Of a stretch of 9,373 nucleotides of DNA, positions 1 through 6,484 are shown in pieces (within the stretch, counting starts at the first letter, position 1; each line of letters starts with the position of its first letter). This stretch comes from Micavibrio aeruginosavorus. Its GTDB lineage: Bacteria; Pseudomonadota; Alphaproteobacteria; UBA9219. The stretch spans positions 1 through 9,373 of the forward strand of contig DYNT01000042.1 of the NCBI GenBank assembly GCA_020720905.1, read 5' to 3'. Position numbers and translations under genes: made by a program. The notes under the pieces were generated by a model. It was not told where the DNA came from, made no database searches, and saw only the letters and a list, made by a program, of their open reading frames with translations.

Positions 1-7
1 ATGCGGT

Positions 8-51
8 TTGGCGGGGAAAAATTTTTCGGGTTTTCAAGCGGACGGACTATA
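8..51 (+). repeat. Interspersed repeat arm, copy 1, at the left edge
   Basis: This 44-base segment matches the reverse complement of the repeat arm near 4251-4294 at 40 of 44 positions; the differences are at 15, 22, 37 and 47. Shared blocks, in order, are TTGGCGG, a run of five A, TTTTCGGGTTTTCA, GCGGACG and a terminal TATA at 48-51. In the other two copies the arm is half of an inverted pair, so a partner arm may lie to the left of the window. No protein function is assigned to the short reading frame that runs through it. The repeat itself is seen directly; its mobility is inferred. Confidence 0.75.
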
Positions 52-67
52 CCAAAAAACAAATCAG

Positions 68-110
68 ATTCCGCCTCTGCGCGATGCTTAGGCATCGTTT
101 CGTGCGGAAT
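68..110. repeat. Imperfect palindromic element, possible hairpin or terminator
   Basis: A 7-bp outer stem (ATTCCGC at 68-74 with GCGGAAT at 104-110) encloses a 6-bp inner stem (CGATGC at 82-87 with GCATCG at 92-97) and a TTAG loop, separated by an unpaired internal loop. It starts 17 bases after repeat copy 1 and lies just beyond the stop of the minus-strand gene ending at 127. Read on the minus strand it is followed within about ten bases by a run of six T (positions 53-58), so it could end that transcript, although the T run is further from the stem than usual. The form resembles small intergenic palindromes dispersed in many proteobacterial genomes; no second copy is present here. Confidence 0.5.
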
Positions 111-126
111 GACGGAGAAAGGTCAA

Positions 127-999
127 TTAAGGACTAGGCGTGGCGGGCGTTGCGCTTTTTTGCGTTGTCGCTTCTTGTTGTTGAGCCGTCAGAACGCTAC
201 TTGCCTTCGTCATAAAGCTCAAGTCTTTTGACAACCCCATATCGGCCAACGCCGCTTGCAACGCGGCAAGGGTCTTGCGATCGCTTTCCATGGCTTCAAG
301 CTGACGGCGACGATAATCGGCAAACGCCTCACACGCTTGGTTCGTTTCCTTTTGCACAGCGGGATCAACTTTCTTTTGCGCGAGGACGGGTTTGGCGGCG
401 GCCTCCTTTTCGGCCTTGCGCACTTGCGCTTCGCGATCAAGAATCGACGTCGCAATGCGCGAAGCCATCGTGGATCGAAGAGAAGGACTGGGCAGCAAGG
501 CATAACGTACCTTAAAAGGATCGCGCCCCAAAATGTTCACAAGCTGCGCGGCTTCAACCTCGGCCTCCAATTCCTGATCGGCGGTTTCTGTGCTTTTCCA
601 ATTGTGTTCTTGCACAGCGCTCCAAAAAATCGCCTTCGCCTCTTCCGTTGATTCCACAAAAAAACCGTGATCGTTTGTCATCGTTGGCAAGGCTGGCAGG
701 TTCAACGGCCTCTCTGGCGCCGCTTTGGCCGTGACGCCTTTTTGTATAAAAGCAACCGCCCCATCGCCCTCCGTTATCGTCACGGCAGGGGTCTGCGGCG
801 TCTCTGCCTCGTTTGCTTGGGCTTCAAACTGATTGATATCGACCCATTTTTCCCCCAAGGCAAAAGGCGAGGGCATAGCTTGAGGCTGCGCCTGCGCCGG
901 ATTTCCTAAGGAAAGAAACACAGACATCAACACACAAAGGCCGCCACGCGCCAAAAAGGCACGAAATTGCAGCAACTTTTCTGTTGTTTTCCTTGTCAT
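127..999 (-). CDS. Exported protein of unknown function, 290 aa
   Basis: I do not recognise a family. The N-terminus has a basic stretch, a hydrophobic core at about residues 18-32 and an AQA-Q signal-peptidase I type site at residues 35-38, so export to the periplasm is likely; no lipobox or further membrane segment is visible. The mature part has a low-complexity Ala/Pro/Thr/Glu-rich region at about 55-105, a more ordered acidic region at about 110-180 with an LVNILGRDPFKVRY motif, then a Lys/Glu/Ala-rich helical stretch (188-250) likely to form coiled coil, and a Gln/Thr/Pro-rich tail. The ATG at 999 has AAGGA a few bases upstream. It is divergent from the cold-shock gene and is followed by the palindrome at 68-110. 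The reading frame and signal peptide are well supported; the role is unknown. Confidence 0.75.
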   Translation of the reverse strand: MTRKTTEKLLQFRAFLARGGLCVLMSVFLSLGNPAQAQPQAMPSPFALGEKWVDINQFEAQANEAETPQTPAVTITEGDGAVAFIQKGVTAKAAPERPLNLPALPTMTNDHGFFVESTEEAKAIFWSAVQEHNWKSTETADQELEAEVEAAQLVNILGRDPFKVRYALLPSPSLRSTMASRIATSILDREAQVRKAEKEAAAKPVLAQKKVDPAVQKETNQACEAFADYRRRQLEAMESDRKTLAALQAALADMGLSKDLSFMTKASSVLTAQQQEATTQKSATPATPSP

Positions 1000-1100
1000 G
1001 CTGTCCTTGCGCCTTGATCAACGATCACCCCTATTTTATGATAAGAACCCTAATAAATGCTGAAAGTTAAGGACGCCTCCGCCTTTTTTAAGAATCCCCA

Positions 1101-1129
1101 TTGTTTAAACAAAGAAAACTGATAATAAT
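1101..1129 (+). promoter_or_regulatory. Candidate sigma-70-like promoter of the cold-shock gene
   Basis: TTGTTT at 1101-1106 and AATAAT at 1124-1129 are separated by 17 bases, about 40 bases before the TTG start at 1171. The surrounding gap (1000-1170) is AT-rich and separates divergent genes, so a promoter is expected. The match is to the general consensus only, so this is a weak prediction. I could not settle a promoter for the opposite-strand gene, although TTATCAT-like sequence near 1036-1042 is a possible -10 for it. Confidence 0.35.
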
Positions 1130-1170
1130 GGCTCATCTTCTGTTTTCTTTTACTTGAGTGAGGTCGTCCG

Positions 1171-1680
1171 TTGTCATCTTGTGATTTCTCCGCTCCTGGT
1201 CAAGGAGTTCAGATTGAAGCTACGGTCAAGTGGTTCAATCTTTCAAAAGGTTTTGGTTTTGTCGCGCCAGAGGACAATTCGCCTGACGCTTTTATGCACG
1301 TCTCTGTTTTGACTCGCGCAGGGCTTCAGCAAATTGCAGAAGGCACAAAGCTGCTGGTTGAAATTGACGATGGCCCCAAGGGTCGCCAAATCCTTAGGAT
1401 CATCTCGGTTTTAGGACAAGGCGATATGCCGCCGGAATCACAGGCCTCGCACGCCGTGCCCACAGGCCCCACCGAAGAGATGCAAGGAATCGTCAAATGG
1501 TTCAAACCTGAAAAAGGCTTTGGCTTTGTTGCGCCCGACGATGGCGGCAAGGATATCTTTATCCATAAAAGCATCGTCACGCGCCTTGGCCTTGAGGGAT
1601 TGAATACAGGACAGCGCCTTAAGATGGCCGTCCACACATCCCCCAAAGGTCGCGAAGCCGTATCGGTTGAGCTGGCCTAA
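1171..1680 (+). CDS. Double cold-shock-domain protein (CspA family), 169 aa
   Basis: Two cold-shock domains occupy about residues 16-80 and 104-168. Each has an RNP1 motif (KGFGFV at 26-31 and 115-120) and an RNP2-like motif (FMHVS at 41-45, FIHKS at 130-134), with WF just before RNP1. Such OB-fold domains bind single-stranded RNA or DNA and act as RNA chaperones in the cytoplasm. Two-domain Csp proteins of this size are typical of alphaproteobacteria (for example the Caulobacter CspC/CspD type). The linker (about 81-103) is rich in Pro, Ser and Thr. The start is a TTG with GAGTGAGG about eight bases upstream; no in-frame ATG precedes the first domain. The stop lies eight bases from the stop of the converging gene. 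Whether it is cold-induced cannot be read from the sequence. Confidence 0.93.
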   Translation: MSSCDFSAPGQGVQIEATVKWFNLSKGFGFVAPEDNSPDAFMHVSVLTRAGLQQIAEGTKLLVEIDDGPKGRQILRIISVLGQGDMPPESQASHAVPTGPTEEMQGIVKWFKPEKGFGFVAPDDGGKDIFIHKSIVTRLGLEGLNTGQRLKMAVHTSPKGREAVSVELA

Positions 1681-1688
1681 TCGGTCTT

Positions 1689-3086
1689 TTATTGCCCCGT
1701 CAGGATGCGATCAACCAGCTGCTTGACCGTGGGGATTGTGCCGCCCGCATAGAACGAGTCTTCGCCAAAACGATAGCAGTTGTGCCCTGCAAACATCAGG
1801 TAGTTGTCCATATCGCCCTCATGCGCGACGTTTTGCAGCGACTTTTGAATACAGAACGAACGCGGATCGGCCATGCGTCCCGTTGTGCCGCTTTCGCCCT
1901 GTGACCAGTTCGAAAATTGACACTGCGAGAGACAGCCCATGCAGTTGGCTTGATCCACCTGAATCTCTCGCGCCTCTTCGGGCGTTACGAAAATCAATGT
2001 GCTATCAGGCGTGCGCAACGCCTTGGTCAGACCTGATGCCATCCAGCCCTCGGCCTTGGGAAAATCGTCTGGCACAATATAAATCGGGTTGCCAACAGGC
2101 CCCGTTTTAAAGGTCTGCGTAAAACCATCCCGCGATTCCGTAACATAAGCAATCTGCCGCTCGCTACGCTCATAAAGCTTTTTCAGAAACGGGTTTAGAA
2201 CCGCCGAGGAATAGAAGCCCGTTGGCGAAAATTTATTCAAGGCAACATCGCCCTTGCGCACCGTAAGGAGCCTATCCTTCCAGCTTTGCGGAATGGGGCT
2301 TTCTTGGGTCAGCAAAGGCCGCGTGCCGAATTGAAACGCGATAGACCCCAGTTCAGGATTATCAATCCAGTCTTGCCATTCAGAAAGCCACCACACGCCG
2401 CCCGCCATGATAATGGGCGTTTCGCCAAGACCGTATTCGCGCATTTGCTGACGCAGCGCCAAAACGCGGGGATAGGGATCTTCGGGAACCAAAGGATCCT
2501 CGCTGTTCGATAGGCCGTTATGGCCGCCCGCACGCCACGGATCCTCATAAACCACGCCGCCCAAAAGCTCACGCGTCTTATTGAATGAGCGCAACCACAA
2601 AGCGCGAAACGCGCGCGCCGAGGAAACGATAGGATAGTAAAAAAGGTTATAACGCCCCGCGATTTCAGACACGCGGTAAGGCATCCCCGCCCCGCACGTC
2701 ACGCCATGAACAAGGCCTTTTGTGCCTTCCAAAACGCCTTCCAAAATACGCTCAGCCCCGCCCATTTCCCACAGCACGTTAATATGCAAAGCGCCTCCCC
2801 CGCCGGAAACCTCATGCGCTTTGTGAAGCTGCGCGATGCCGCCCGCAATGCCATAGGCCACAAGCTCCTCATGCCTATCTTTGCGCGTCTTGCCGCGATA
2901 AAATTGAGGAATGCGAACGCCGTTTTCGTCATAGCTATCGGCATTGACCGCCGATACCGTCCCAATGCCTCCAGCCGCCGCCCATGAACCAGAGCTGATC
3001 CCATTAGTCGCAGAAATGCCTTTTCCGCCTTCGATCAGGGGCAGAACGTCTCGTCCAGACATGCGCACAGCGCCAAGTGTTTTCAC
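1689..3086 (-). CDS. Nitronate monooxygenase / 2-nitropropane dioxygenase family flavoprotein, 465 aa
   Basis: A TIM-barrel FMN enzyme of the NMO (2-nitropropane dioxygenase) superfamily, whose members oxidise alkyl nitronates or carry out related flavin chemistry. Visible signatures are VTCGAGMP at 129-136, the catalytic-His-like AGGHNG at 187-192 (His189), the phosphate-binding-type IMAGGVW at 226-232 and QFGTRPL at 252-258. At 465 residues it is longer than the usual 320-370. The extra C-terminal region holds CMGCLSQC (Cys382, 385, 389) and further Cys at 412 and 437, which could bind metal or an Fe-S cluster. The start is GTG at 3086 with AGGAT about four bases before it; ATG at 3062 (residue 9) is an alternative with a poorer ribosome site. 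It lies 40 bases downstream of the phosphodiesterase gene and converges with the cold-shock gene. The superfamily is secure, the substrate unknown. Confidence 0.85.
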   Translation of the reverse strand: MKTLGAVRMSGRDVLPLIEGGKGISATNGISSGSWAAAGGIGTVSAVNADSYDENGVRIPQFYRGKTRKDRHEELVAYGIAGGIAQLHKAHEVSGGGGALHINVLWEMGGAERILEGVLEGTKGLVHGVTCGAGMPYRVSEIAGRYNLFYYPIVSSARAFRALWLRSFNKTRELLGGVVYEDPWRAGGHNGLSNSEDPLVPEDPYPRVLALRQQMREYGLGETPIIMAGGVWWLSEWQDWIDNPELGSIAFQFGTRPLLTQESPIPQSWKDRLLTVRKGDVALNKFSPTGFYSSAVLNPFLKKLYERSERQIAYVTESRDGFTQTFKTGPVGNPIYIVPDDFPKAEGWMASGLTKALRTPDSTLIFVTPEEAREIQVDQANCMGCLSQCQFSNWSQGESGTTGRMADPRSFCIQKSLQNVAHEGDMDNYLMFAGHNCYRFGEDSFYAGGTIPTVKQLVDRILTGQ

Positions 3087-3117
3087 GCGTATCCTATCCT
3101 TTCAAAGGAAGATCCCC

Positions 3118-3131
3118 ATTATATTATTATA
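3118..3131 (-). promoter_or_regulatory. Two perfect TATAAT hexamers upstream of the NMO gene
   Basis: On the minus strand TATAAT occurs at 3126-3131 and again at 3118-3123, overlapping the phosphodiesterase stop codon, 32 bases or more before the GTG start at 3086. No good -35 hexamer lies 16-18 bases upstream; TTGATA at 3135-3140 is too close. The NMO gene may have its own promoter here, or the stretch may simply be an AT-rich gene junction. Confidence 0.25.
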
Positions 3132-3870
3132 AGCTATCAAGTATAGCACGCGGGCAACCAGCATAAACGGCACTCACGCCCCAAGCCAGCAATTCTTTTG
3201 CCCGTTCAGGCGTTTGAATCGTATAGGCCAACAAAGAAACCTTAGCCCCCACCATATCCTGCACACGGGCTTGCGTAAGGTGGGCTTCATGAACGCACAG
3301 AGCCTTCGCCCCAACTTGATCCACCTTATCGCGCCACGTCAAATCCCAATGATCCATCAAAACGCAACGCGGCCAATGAGGCTCAAGCTGCGCGGCGACT
3401 TCAAGACATTCCCTATCAAAGCTGGCAATAACGGGGAGGCTCTCCCGATCCGGCCACAGTTTCGCAATTTCAATCATCGTCACCATCGTCGTGGCCTTGG
3501 CTCGTCCAGGGCAGGGCTTAAGCTCAACGATCACCGCCATATCATGCTCTAAAACGGCCTTGATCACATCAGTCAACAAAGGGATTTTCTCGCCCTTAAA
3601 ACGGGGATCAAAAGAGGCTCCGGCATCCAGCGTTTTAAGAGATTCCCACGTCGCCTCCGCCACAAGGCCGTGGCCGTCCGTGGTGCGATCCAGCGTTTCA
3701 TCATGCATCAAAATCGGAATACCATCATAGGTAATCTTGACGTCAAACTCAATCCATTGCGCCCCTTGCGCCTTAGCTTCGCGCACCGAGGCCAACGTGT
3801 TTTCGGGCGCATCAAGACCCGCCCCACGATGGGCGATGACAGGCGGCTGAAAGGTGAGGCGAGGAATCAT
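3127..3870 (-). CDS. ugpQ: Cytoplasmic glycerophosphodiester phosphodiesterase, 247 aa
   Basis: It hydrolyses glycerophosphodiesters, products of phospholipid turnover, to glycerol-3-phosphate and an alcohol. The GDPD signatures are present in order: AHRG at 13-16 (His14, Arg15), PENT at 22-25, the metal-binding EFD at 41-43 (Glu41, Asp43), MHDETLDRTT at 55-64 with catalytic-type His56, and VELKPCPG at 115-122. The 247-residue length and lack of a signal peptide match the short cytoplasmic UgpQ type rather than periplasmic GlpQ. The C-terminal motif usually read as I-x-TD-x-P is here VYAGCP, so the conserved TD pair is replaced; the key metal and catalytic residues are intact. No clear Shine-Dalgarno sequence precedes the ATG at 3870. 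It lies between the antitoxin (68-base gap) and the NMO gene (40-base gap), all on one strand. No ugp transporter genes are nearby. Confidence 0.93.
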   Translation of the reverse strand: MIPRLTFQPPVIAHRGAGLDAPENTLASVREAKAQGAQWIEFDVKITYDGIPILMHDETLDRTTDGHGLVAEATWESLKTLDAGASFDPRFKGEKIPLLTDVIKAVLEHDMAVIVELKPCPGRAKATTMVTMIEIAKLWPDRESLPVIASFDRECLEVAAQLEPHWPRCVLMDHWDLTWRDKVDQVGAKALCVHEAHLTQARVQDMVGAKVSLLAYTIQTPERAKELLAWGVSAVYAGCPRAILDSL

Positions 3871-3895
3871 GATGAAAAAGTTTTAGACGAAAACC

Positions 3896-3911
3896 GAATG
3901 GGTTTCCATCC
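3896..3911 (-). terminator. Weak hairpin between the antitoxin and phosphodiesterase genes
   Basis: GAATGG (3896-3901) pairs with CCATCC (3906-3911), with one G-T pair and a four-base loop. Read on the minus strand it is followed by GGTTTTCG. The stem is short and the T run is only four, so any termination would be partial. It is the only candidate break within this minus-strand gene group. Confidence 0.2.
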
Positions 3912-3938
3912 TTTGTTACGGGACATGCTGCGAAAAAA

Positions 3939-4232
3939 TCAATGCCGCGCAGTTTTCTCCAATTTATGGACGATGATTCCATCGGCTCGCGCACGCACCT
4001 GCGCCAAATCATAGTTCATCTGCATCTTAAGCCACGTATCCGCCATGCCTCCAAAGGCACGCTCCAAACGAAACGCCATCTCCGGTGTCACGCCGCTTTT
4101 TTGCGCAATAACCTTATGCAACTGCTGACGCGTAACACCCAAACCCTTTGAGGCTAAAGCGACGCTCAACCCCATATCATCCAGACATTCTTTAACAAGA
4201 ACACCAGGATGCACTGGACTCTTCATTTCCAT
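3939..4232 (-). CDS. higA: HigA-type XRE-family antitoxin, no adjacent toxin, 97 aa
   Basis: A small helix-turn-helix regulator of the HigA/VapI type. Hallmarks are HPGVLVKECL at 8-17, the helix-turn-helix at about 23-50 (SVALASKGLGVTRQQLHKVI, then VTPEMAFRLERAFG at 48-61), and the family tail DTWLKMQMNYDLAQVR at 65-80. HigA proteins normally neutralise a HigB mRNA-cleaving toxin and repress their own operon. HigB is usually encoded just upstream, but that space (4233-4385) holds only the inverted repeat and the end of fabH, so the toxin is absent here. The start at 4232 is fixed by AAGGAGG at 4238-4244, five bases before ATG. An upstream in-frame ATG at 4319 would add residues translated from the repeat and is rejected. 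A toxin elsewhere or a purely regulatory role is possible. Confidence 0.9.
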   Translation of the reverse strand: MEMKSPVHPGVLVKECLDDMGLSVALASKGLGVTRQQLHKVIAQKSGVTPEMAFRLERAFGGMADTWLKMQMNYDLAQVRARADGIIVHKLEKTARH

Positions 4233-4237
4233 AACGC

Positions 4238-4244
4238 CCTCCTT
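4238..4244 (-). promoter_or_regulatory. Strong ribosome binding site of the antitoxin gene
   Basis: On the minus strand AAGGAGG sits five bases before the ATG at 4232. It decides the start against the longer open frame beginning at 4319. It lies only six bases past the outer end of the repeat arm at 4251, so any promoter must lie in or beyond the repeat. Confidence 0.8.
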
Positions 4245-4250
4245 CAATGA

Positions 4251-4365
4251 TATAATCCGTCCGCGTGAAAACCCGAAAAGTTTTTCTCCGCCAAGCAGCA
4301 GAAACCCAAGATAAATCAACAGCCTCGGCCAAAAAGTTTTCGGGTTTTCACGCGGACGTAGTATA
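4251..4365. mobile_element. MITE-like inverted-repeat element, 115 bp
   Basis: The arms at 4251-4290 and 4326-4365 are inverted repeats. They contain a perfect 22-bp match (4258-4279 with 4337-4358) and pair at 35 of 40 positions overall; mismatches include 4280/4336 and 4286-4287/4329-4330. The outer ends are TATA on both sides. About 35 unpaired bases separate the arms. Each arm also matches the copy at 8-51, with the same distance from core to terminal TATA. There is no room for a transposase, so this would be a non-autonomous element. TA at both ends would suit TA-targeting transposases (IS630/Tc1-mariner group), which is inference. As RNA it could form a long hairpin between fabH and the antitoxin; no T run follows it. 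Confidence 0.55.
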
Positions 4366-4385
4366 AAGACGTTTTTCTTTAAAAA

Positions 4386-5363
4386 TCACACGCGAACCAA
4401 CGCCGCGCCCCATGTGAAGCCGCCACCCATGGCATTCATAAGGATAAGCTGACCTTTTTGGATGCGGCCATCGCCTATAGCCGTCGCCAAGGCAAGGGGA
4501 ATGGAGGCTGCCGAGGTGTTGGCATGCTGGGCGATGGTCATGACCACGCGCTCCTCTGGCAAATGGAGCTTTTTGGCAAGCCCCTCGATAATGCGGCGAT
4601 TAGCCTGATGGGGCACAAGCCAATCCACCGCCTCTGCCGTCAGGCCGTTGGCGGCCAAGGCTTCGTCCACGACTTCGGAAAGCCGCGTCACGGCATGGCG
4701 GAAAACCTCGCGCCCGTCCATGCGTAAAAAGCCAAACGTCCCCGTCGATCCCACCCCGCCATCAACAAAAAGATGGTCATACTGGCTGCCGTCCGCATGA
4801 AGATGCGTTGAAAGAAGGCCGCGATCCGCCACCGTGCCTGCGCCTTGCGCGGACTGCAACACAACCGCACCCGCGCCATCGCCAAACAGGACGCACGTTG
4901 TGCGGTCGCTCCAATCCAACAGGCGCGAAAGGGTCTCCGCGCCGATCACAAGCGCCGTTTGAGCCTGTCCCAAACGAATGAAATTATCCGCCATTGTCAG
5001 CGCATAAACAAAGCCAGAACACACGGCCTGCACATCAAACGCAAACCCACGCGTGATGCCAAGGTTGCCTTGCACACGCGCCGCTGTGGAAGGAAAAACA
5101 TTATCGGGCGTTGTCGTCGCCACAATCACCAGATCAACCACGCCCACGTCCACGCCAGCCTGCGCCAGAGCCGCCCGCGCCGCACTGGTCGCCAAATCCG
5201 ACGTTTTTTCGTCCCCGTCTGCAATATACCGCTGCGCAATCCCTGTGCGCTGAACGATCCATTCATGCGACGTTTCAACGCCACGCGCCACCAAAGCGTC
5301 ATTAGTCACAACCGTCCTTGGCAACGCGCTGCCACACCCCAAAAGAACGGAACGCGTCACCAT
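4386..5363 (-). CDS. fabH: 3-oxoacyl-[acyl-carrier-protein] synthase III, 325 aa
   Basis: FabH condenses an acyl-CoA primer, usually acetyl-CoA, with malonyl-ACP to start type II fatty-acid synthesis in the cytoplasm. The catalytic triad is visible with its motifs: Cys115 in AVCSGF, His252 in PHQANRR and Asn282 in HANTSAAS. ERxGI-like VQRTGI at 37-42 and the terminal NAMGGGFTWGA (310-320) are also typical, and 325 residues is the normal length. The ATG at 5363 overlaps the plsX TGA by one base (TGATG), with GAGGA six bases upstream, so translation is probably coupled. GTG at 5366, giving one extra residue, is the alternative. It is the last gene of the rpmF-plsX-fabH run. No simple terminator follows; transcription would enter the inverted repeat at 4251-4365. 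Confidence 0.97.
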   Translation of the reverse strand: MVTRSVLLGCGSALPRTVVTNDALVARGVETSHEWIVQRTGIAQRYIADGDEKTSDLATSAARAALAQAGVDVGVVDLVIVATTTPDNVFPSTAARVQGNLGITRGFAFDVQAVCSGFVYALTMADNFIRLGQAQTALVIGAETLSRLLDWSDRTTCVLFGDGAGAVVLQSAQGAGTVADRGLLSTHLHADGSQYDHLFVDGGVGSTGTFGFLRMDGREVFRHAVTRLSEVVDEALAANGLTAEAVDWLVPHQANRRIIEGLAKKLHLPEERVVMTIAQHANTSAASIPLALATAIGDGRIQKGQLILMNAMGGGFTWGAALVRV

Positions 5364-6460
5364 CACGAATCCTCTTCCGTCAAGGCGAAGGAATCGATGG
5401 TCACGCCATGATCCTCGTCAACCGAGCCATAATGCCGCGCTAATTCTTGTTTGATACGCTCATTAAAACGATGGGCGACAAGATCATGCGCGACGCCAAT
5501 GGCGTTGGCAAAGCCTTCTCGATCCGTCCCGCCATGGCTTTTCACGCAAACCCCCTGTAGTCCCAAAAACATCGCCCCGTTATAACGGCGAGGATCAACG
5601 CGCAAGCGCATTTTCTTCAAACAGCCCCGCGCAAAGAGATAGCCAATTTTCCCCATCAGCGAGCTTTTCAACGCTTGGCGAAGCATATGCGCCATAAACT
5701 TGGCCGTGCCCTCAGCCGCTTTCAGCGCGATGTTGCCGCTAAAGCCATCGGCTACGATCACATCGACCGAGCCTTCCATAATATCGTTGCCCTCAACATA
5801 GCCTTGGAAAACACCTAACAAAGGACGCTCACGCAAAATCGCCGCCGCCGTCCGCACTTCGTCATGGCCTTTCATTTCCTCAACGCCAATGTTGAGAAGC
5901 CCAATCGAGGGTTGCGCCACGCCCAAAACGGCATTACAGAAAATCGCGCCCATCAAGGCAAACTGCACAAGGTTTTCAGCGTCGCACTCAAGGTTCGCGC
6001 CCAAATCCAACACCACACACTCGCCGCGTTGCGTCGGAAAGACCGTCGCAATGGCGGGACGGTCTATGCCAGCCATGGTTTTAAAGACAAACTTGGCCAT
6101 CGCCATGAGCGCTCCCGTGTTGCCCGCCGACACCACGCTGGACGCCTCACCCGCCGCAACGGCGTTAATGGCAAGCCGCATGGACGACTGACGCCCCTGC
6201 CGCAAAGCCAAAGAGGGCTTCATTTCCGAAGAGATTGAAGAGGTTGTGTGGCGAAGCTCGCACCGCGCCTCAAGCGCAGGATAACGGCTTAGCTGCGGGC
6301 GCACCTGCGCTTCGTCTCCGAAGACAATAAAGGAAAGCTTGGGATACCGCTCAAGCGCAAGCGCCGCGCCCGCCATAACCATGGACGCGCCAACATCACC
6401 GCCCATAGCGTCCAAAGCAATGACCATCGAGGCGTCAACGAGTTTTGGTGTACGTGTCAC
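5363..6460 (-). CDS. plsX: Phosphate acyltransferase PlsX, 365 aa
   Basis: PlsX converts acyl-ACP and phosphate to acyl-phosphate, the donor used by PlsY to acylate glycerol-3-phosphate in phospholipid synthesis. It is a peripheral membrane enzyme on the cytoplasmic side. Recognisable blocks are IALDAMGGD (14-22), VVSAGNTGALMA (109-120), LDLGANLECDAENLVQFA (151-168), GLLNIGVEEMKG (187-198), YVEGNDI (221-227), VADGFSGNIALK (236-247) and the C-terminal KSHGGTDREGFANAI (307-321). The GTG at 6460 is chosen because a purine-rich GGGGGA stretch precedes it. ATG at 6427 (residue 12), just before the conserved block, is a reasonable alternative but lacks a visible ribosome site. The gene starts 24 bases after rpmF and its stop overlaps the fabH start, which indicates an operon. 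Confidence 0.96.
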   Translation of the reverse strand: MTRTPKLVDASMVIALDAMGGDVGASMVMAGAALALERYPKLSFIVFGDEAQVRPQLSRYPALEARCELRHTTSSISSEMKPSLALRQGRQSSMRLAINAVAAGEASSVVSAGNTGALMAMAKFVFKTMAGIDRPAIATVFPTQRGECVVLDLGANLECDAENLVQFALMGAIFCNAVLGVAQPSIGLLNIGVEEMKGHDEVRTAAAILRERPLLGVFQGYVEGNDIMEGSVDVIVADGFSGNIALKAAEGTAKFMAHMLRQALKSSLMGKIGYLFARGCLKKMRLRVDPRRYNGAMFLGLQGVCVKSHGGTDREGFANAIGVAHDLVAHRFNERIKQELARHYGSVDEDHGVTIDSFALTEEDS

Positions 6461-6484
6461 GGGGATCCCCCGTTCCTGAATGAA

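Noticed and set aside
1..231. Plus-strand open frame of 76 codons at the left edge
   Set aside because: It is made of the repeat arm and the palindrome and then runs antisense into the end of the exported-protein gene; no ribosome site and no family resemblance.
1674..1690. GGCC/GGTC hairpin followed by TTTT at the end of the cold-shock gene
   Set aside because: Only four pairs including one G-T pair, and it overlaps both converging stops; not strong enough to call.
4233..4319. N-terminal extension of the antitoxin starting at 4319
   Set aside because: The added residues are translated repeat sequence, while the ATG at 4232 has a perfect ribosome site and fits the usual HigA length.
4845..5411. 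Long plus-strand frame of 188 codons antisense to fabH
   Set aside because: It is rich in Arg and His, as expected from reading the opposite strand of a coding gene, and fabH has all catalytic motifs.
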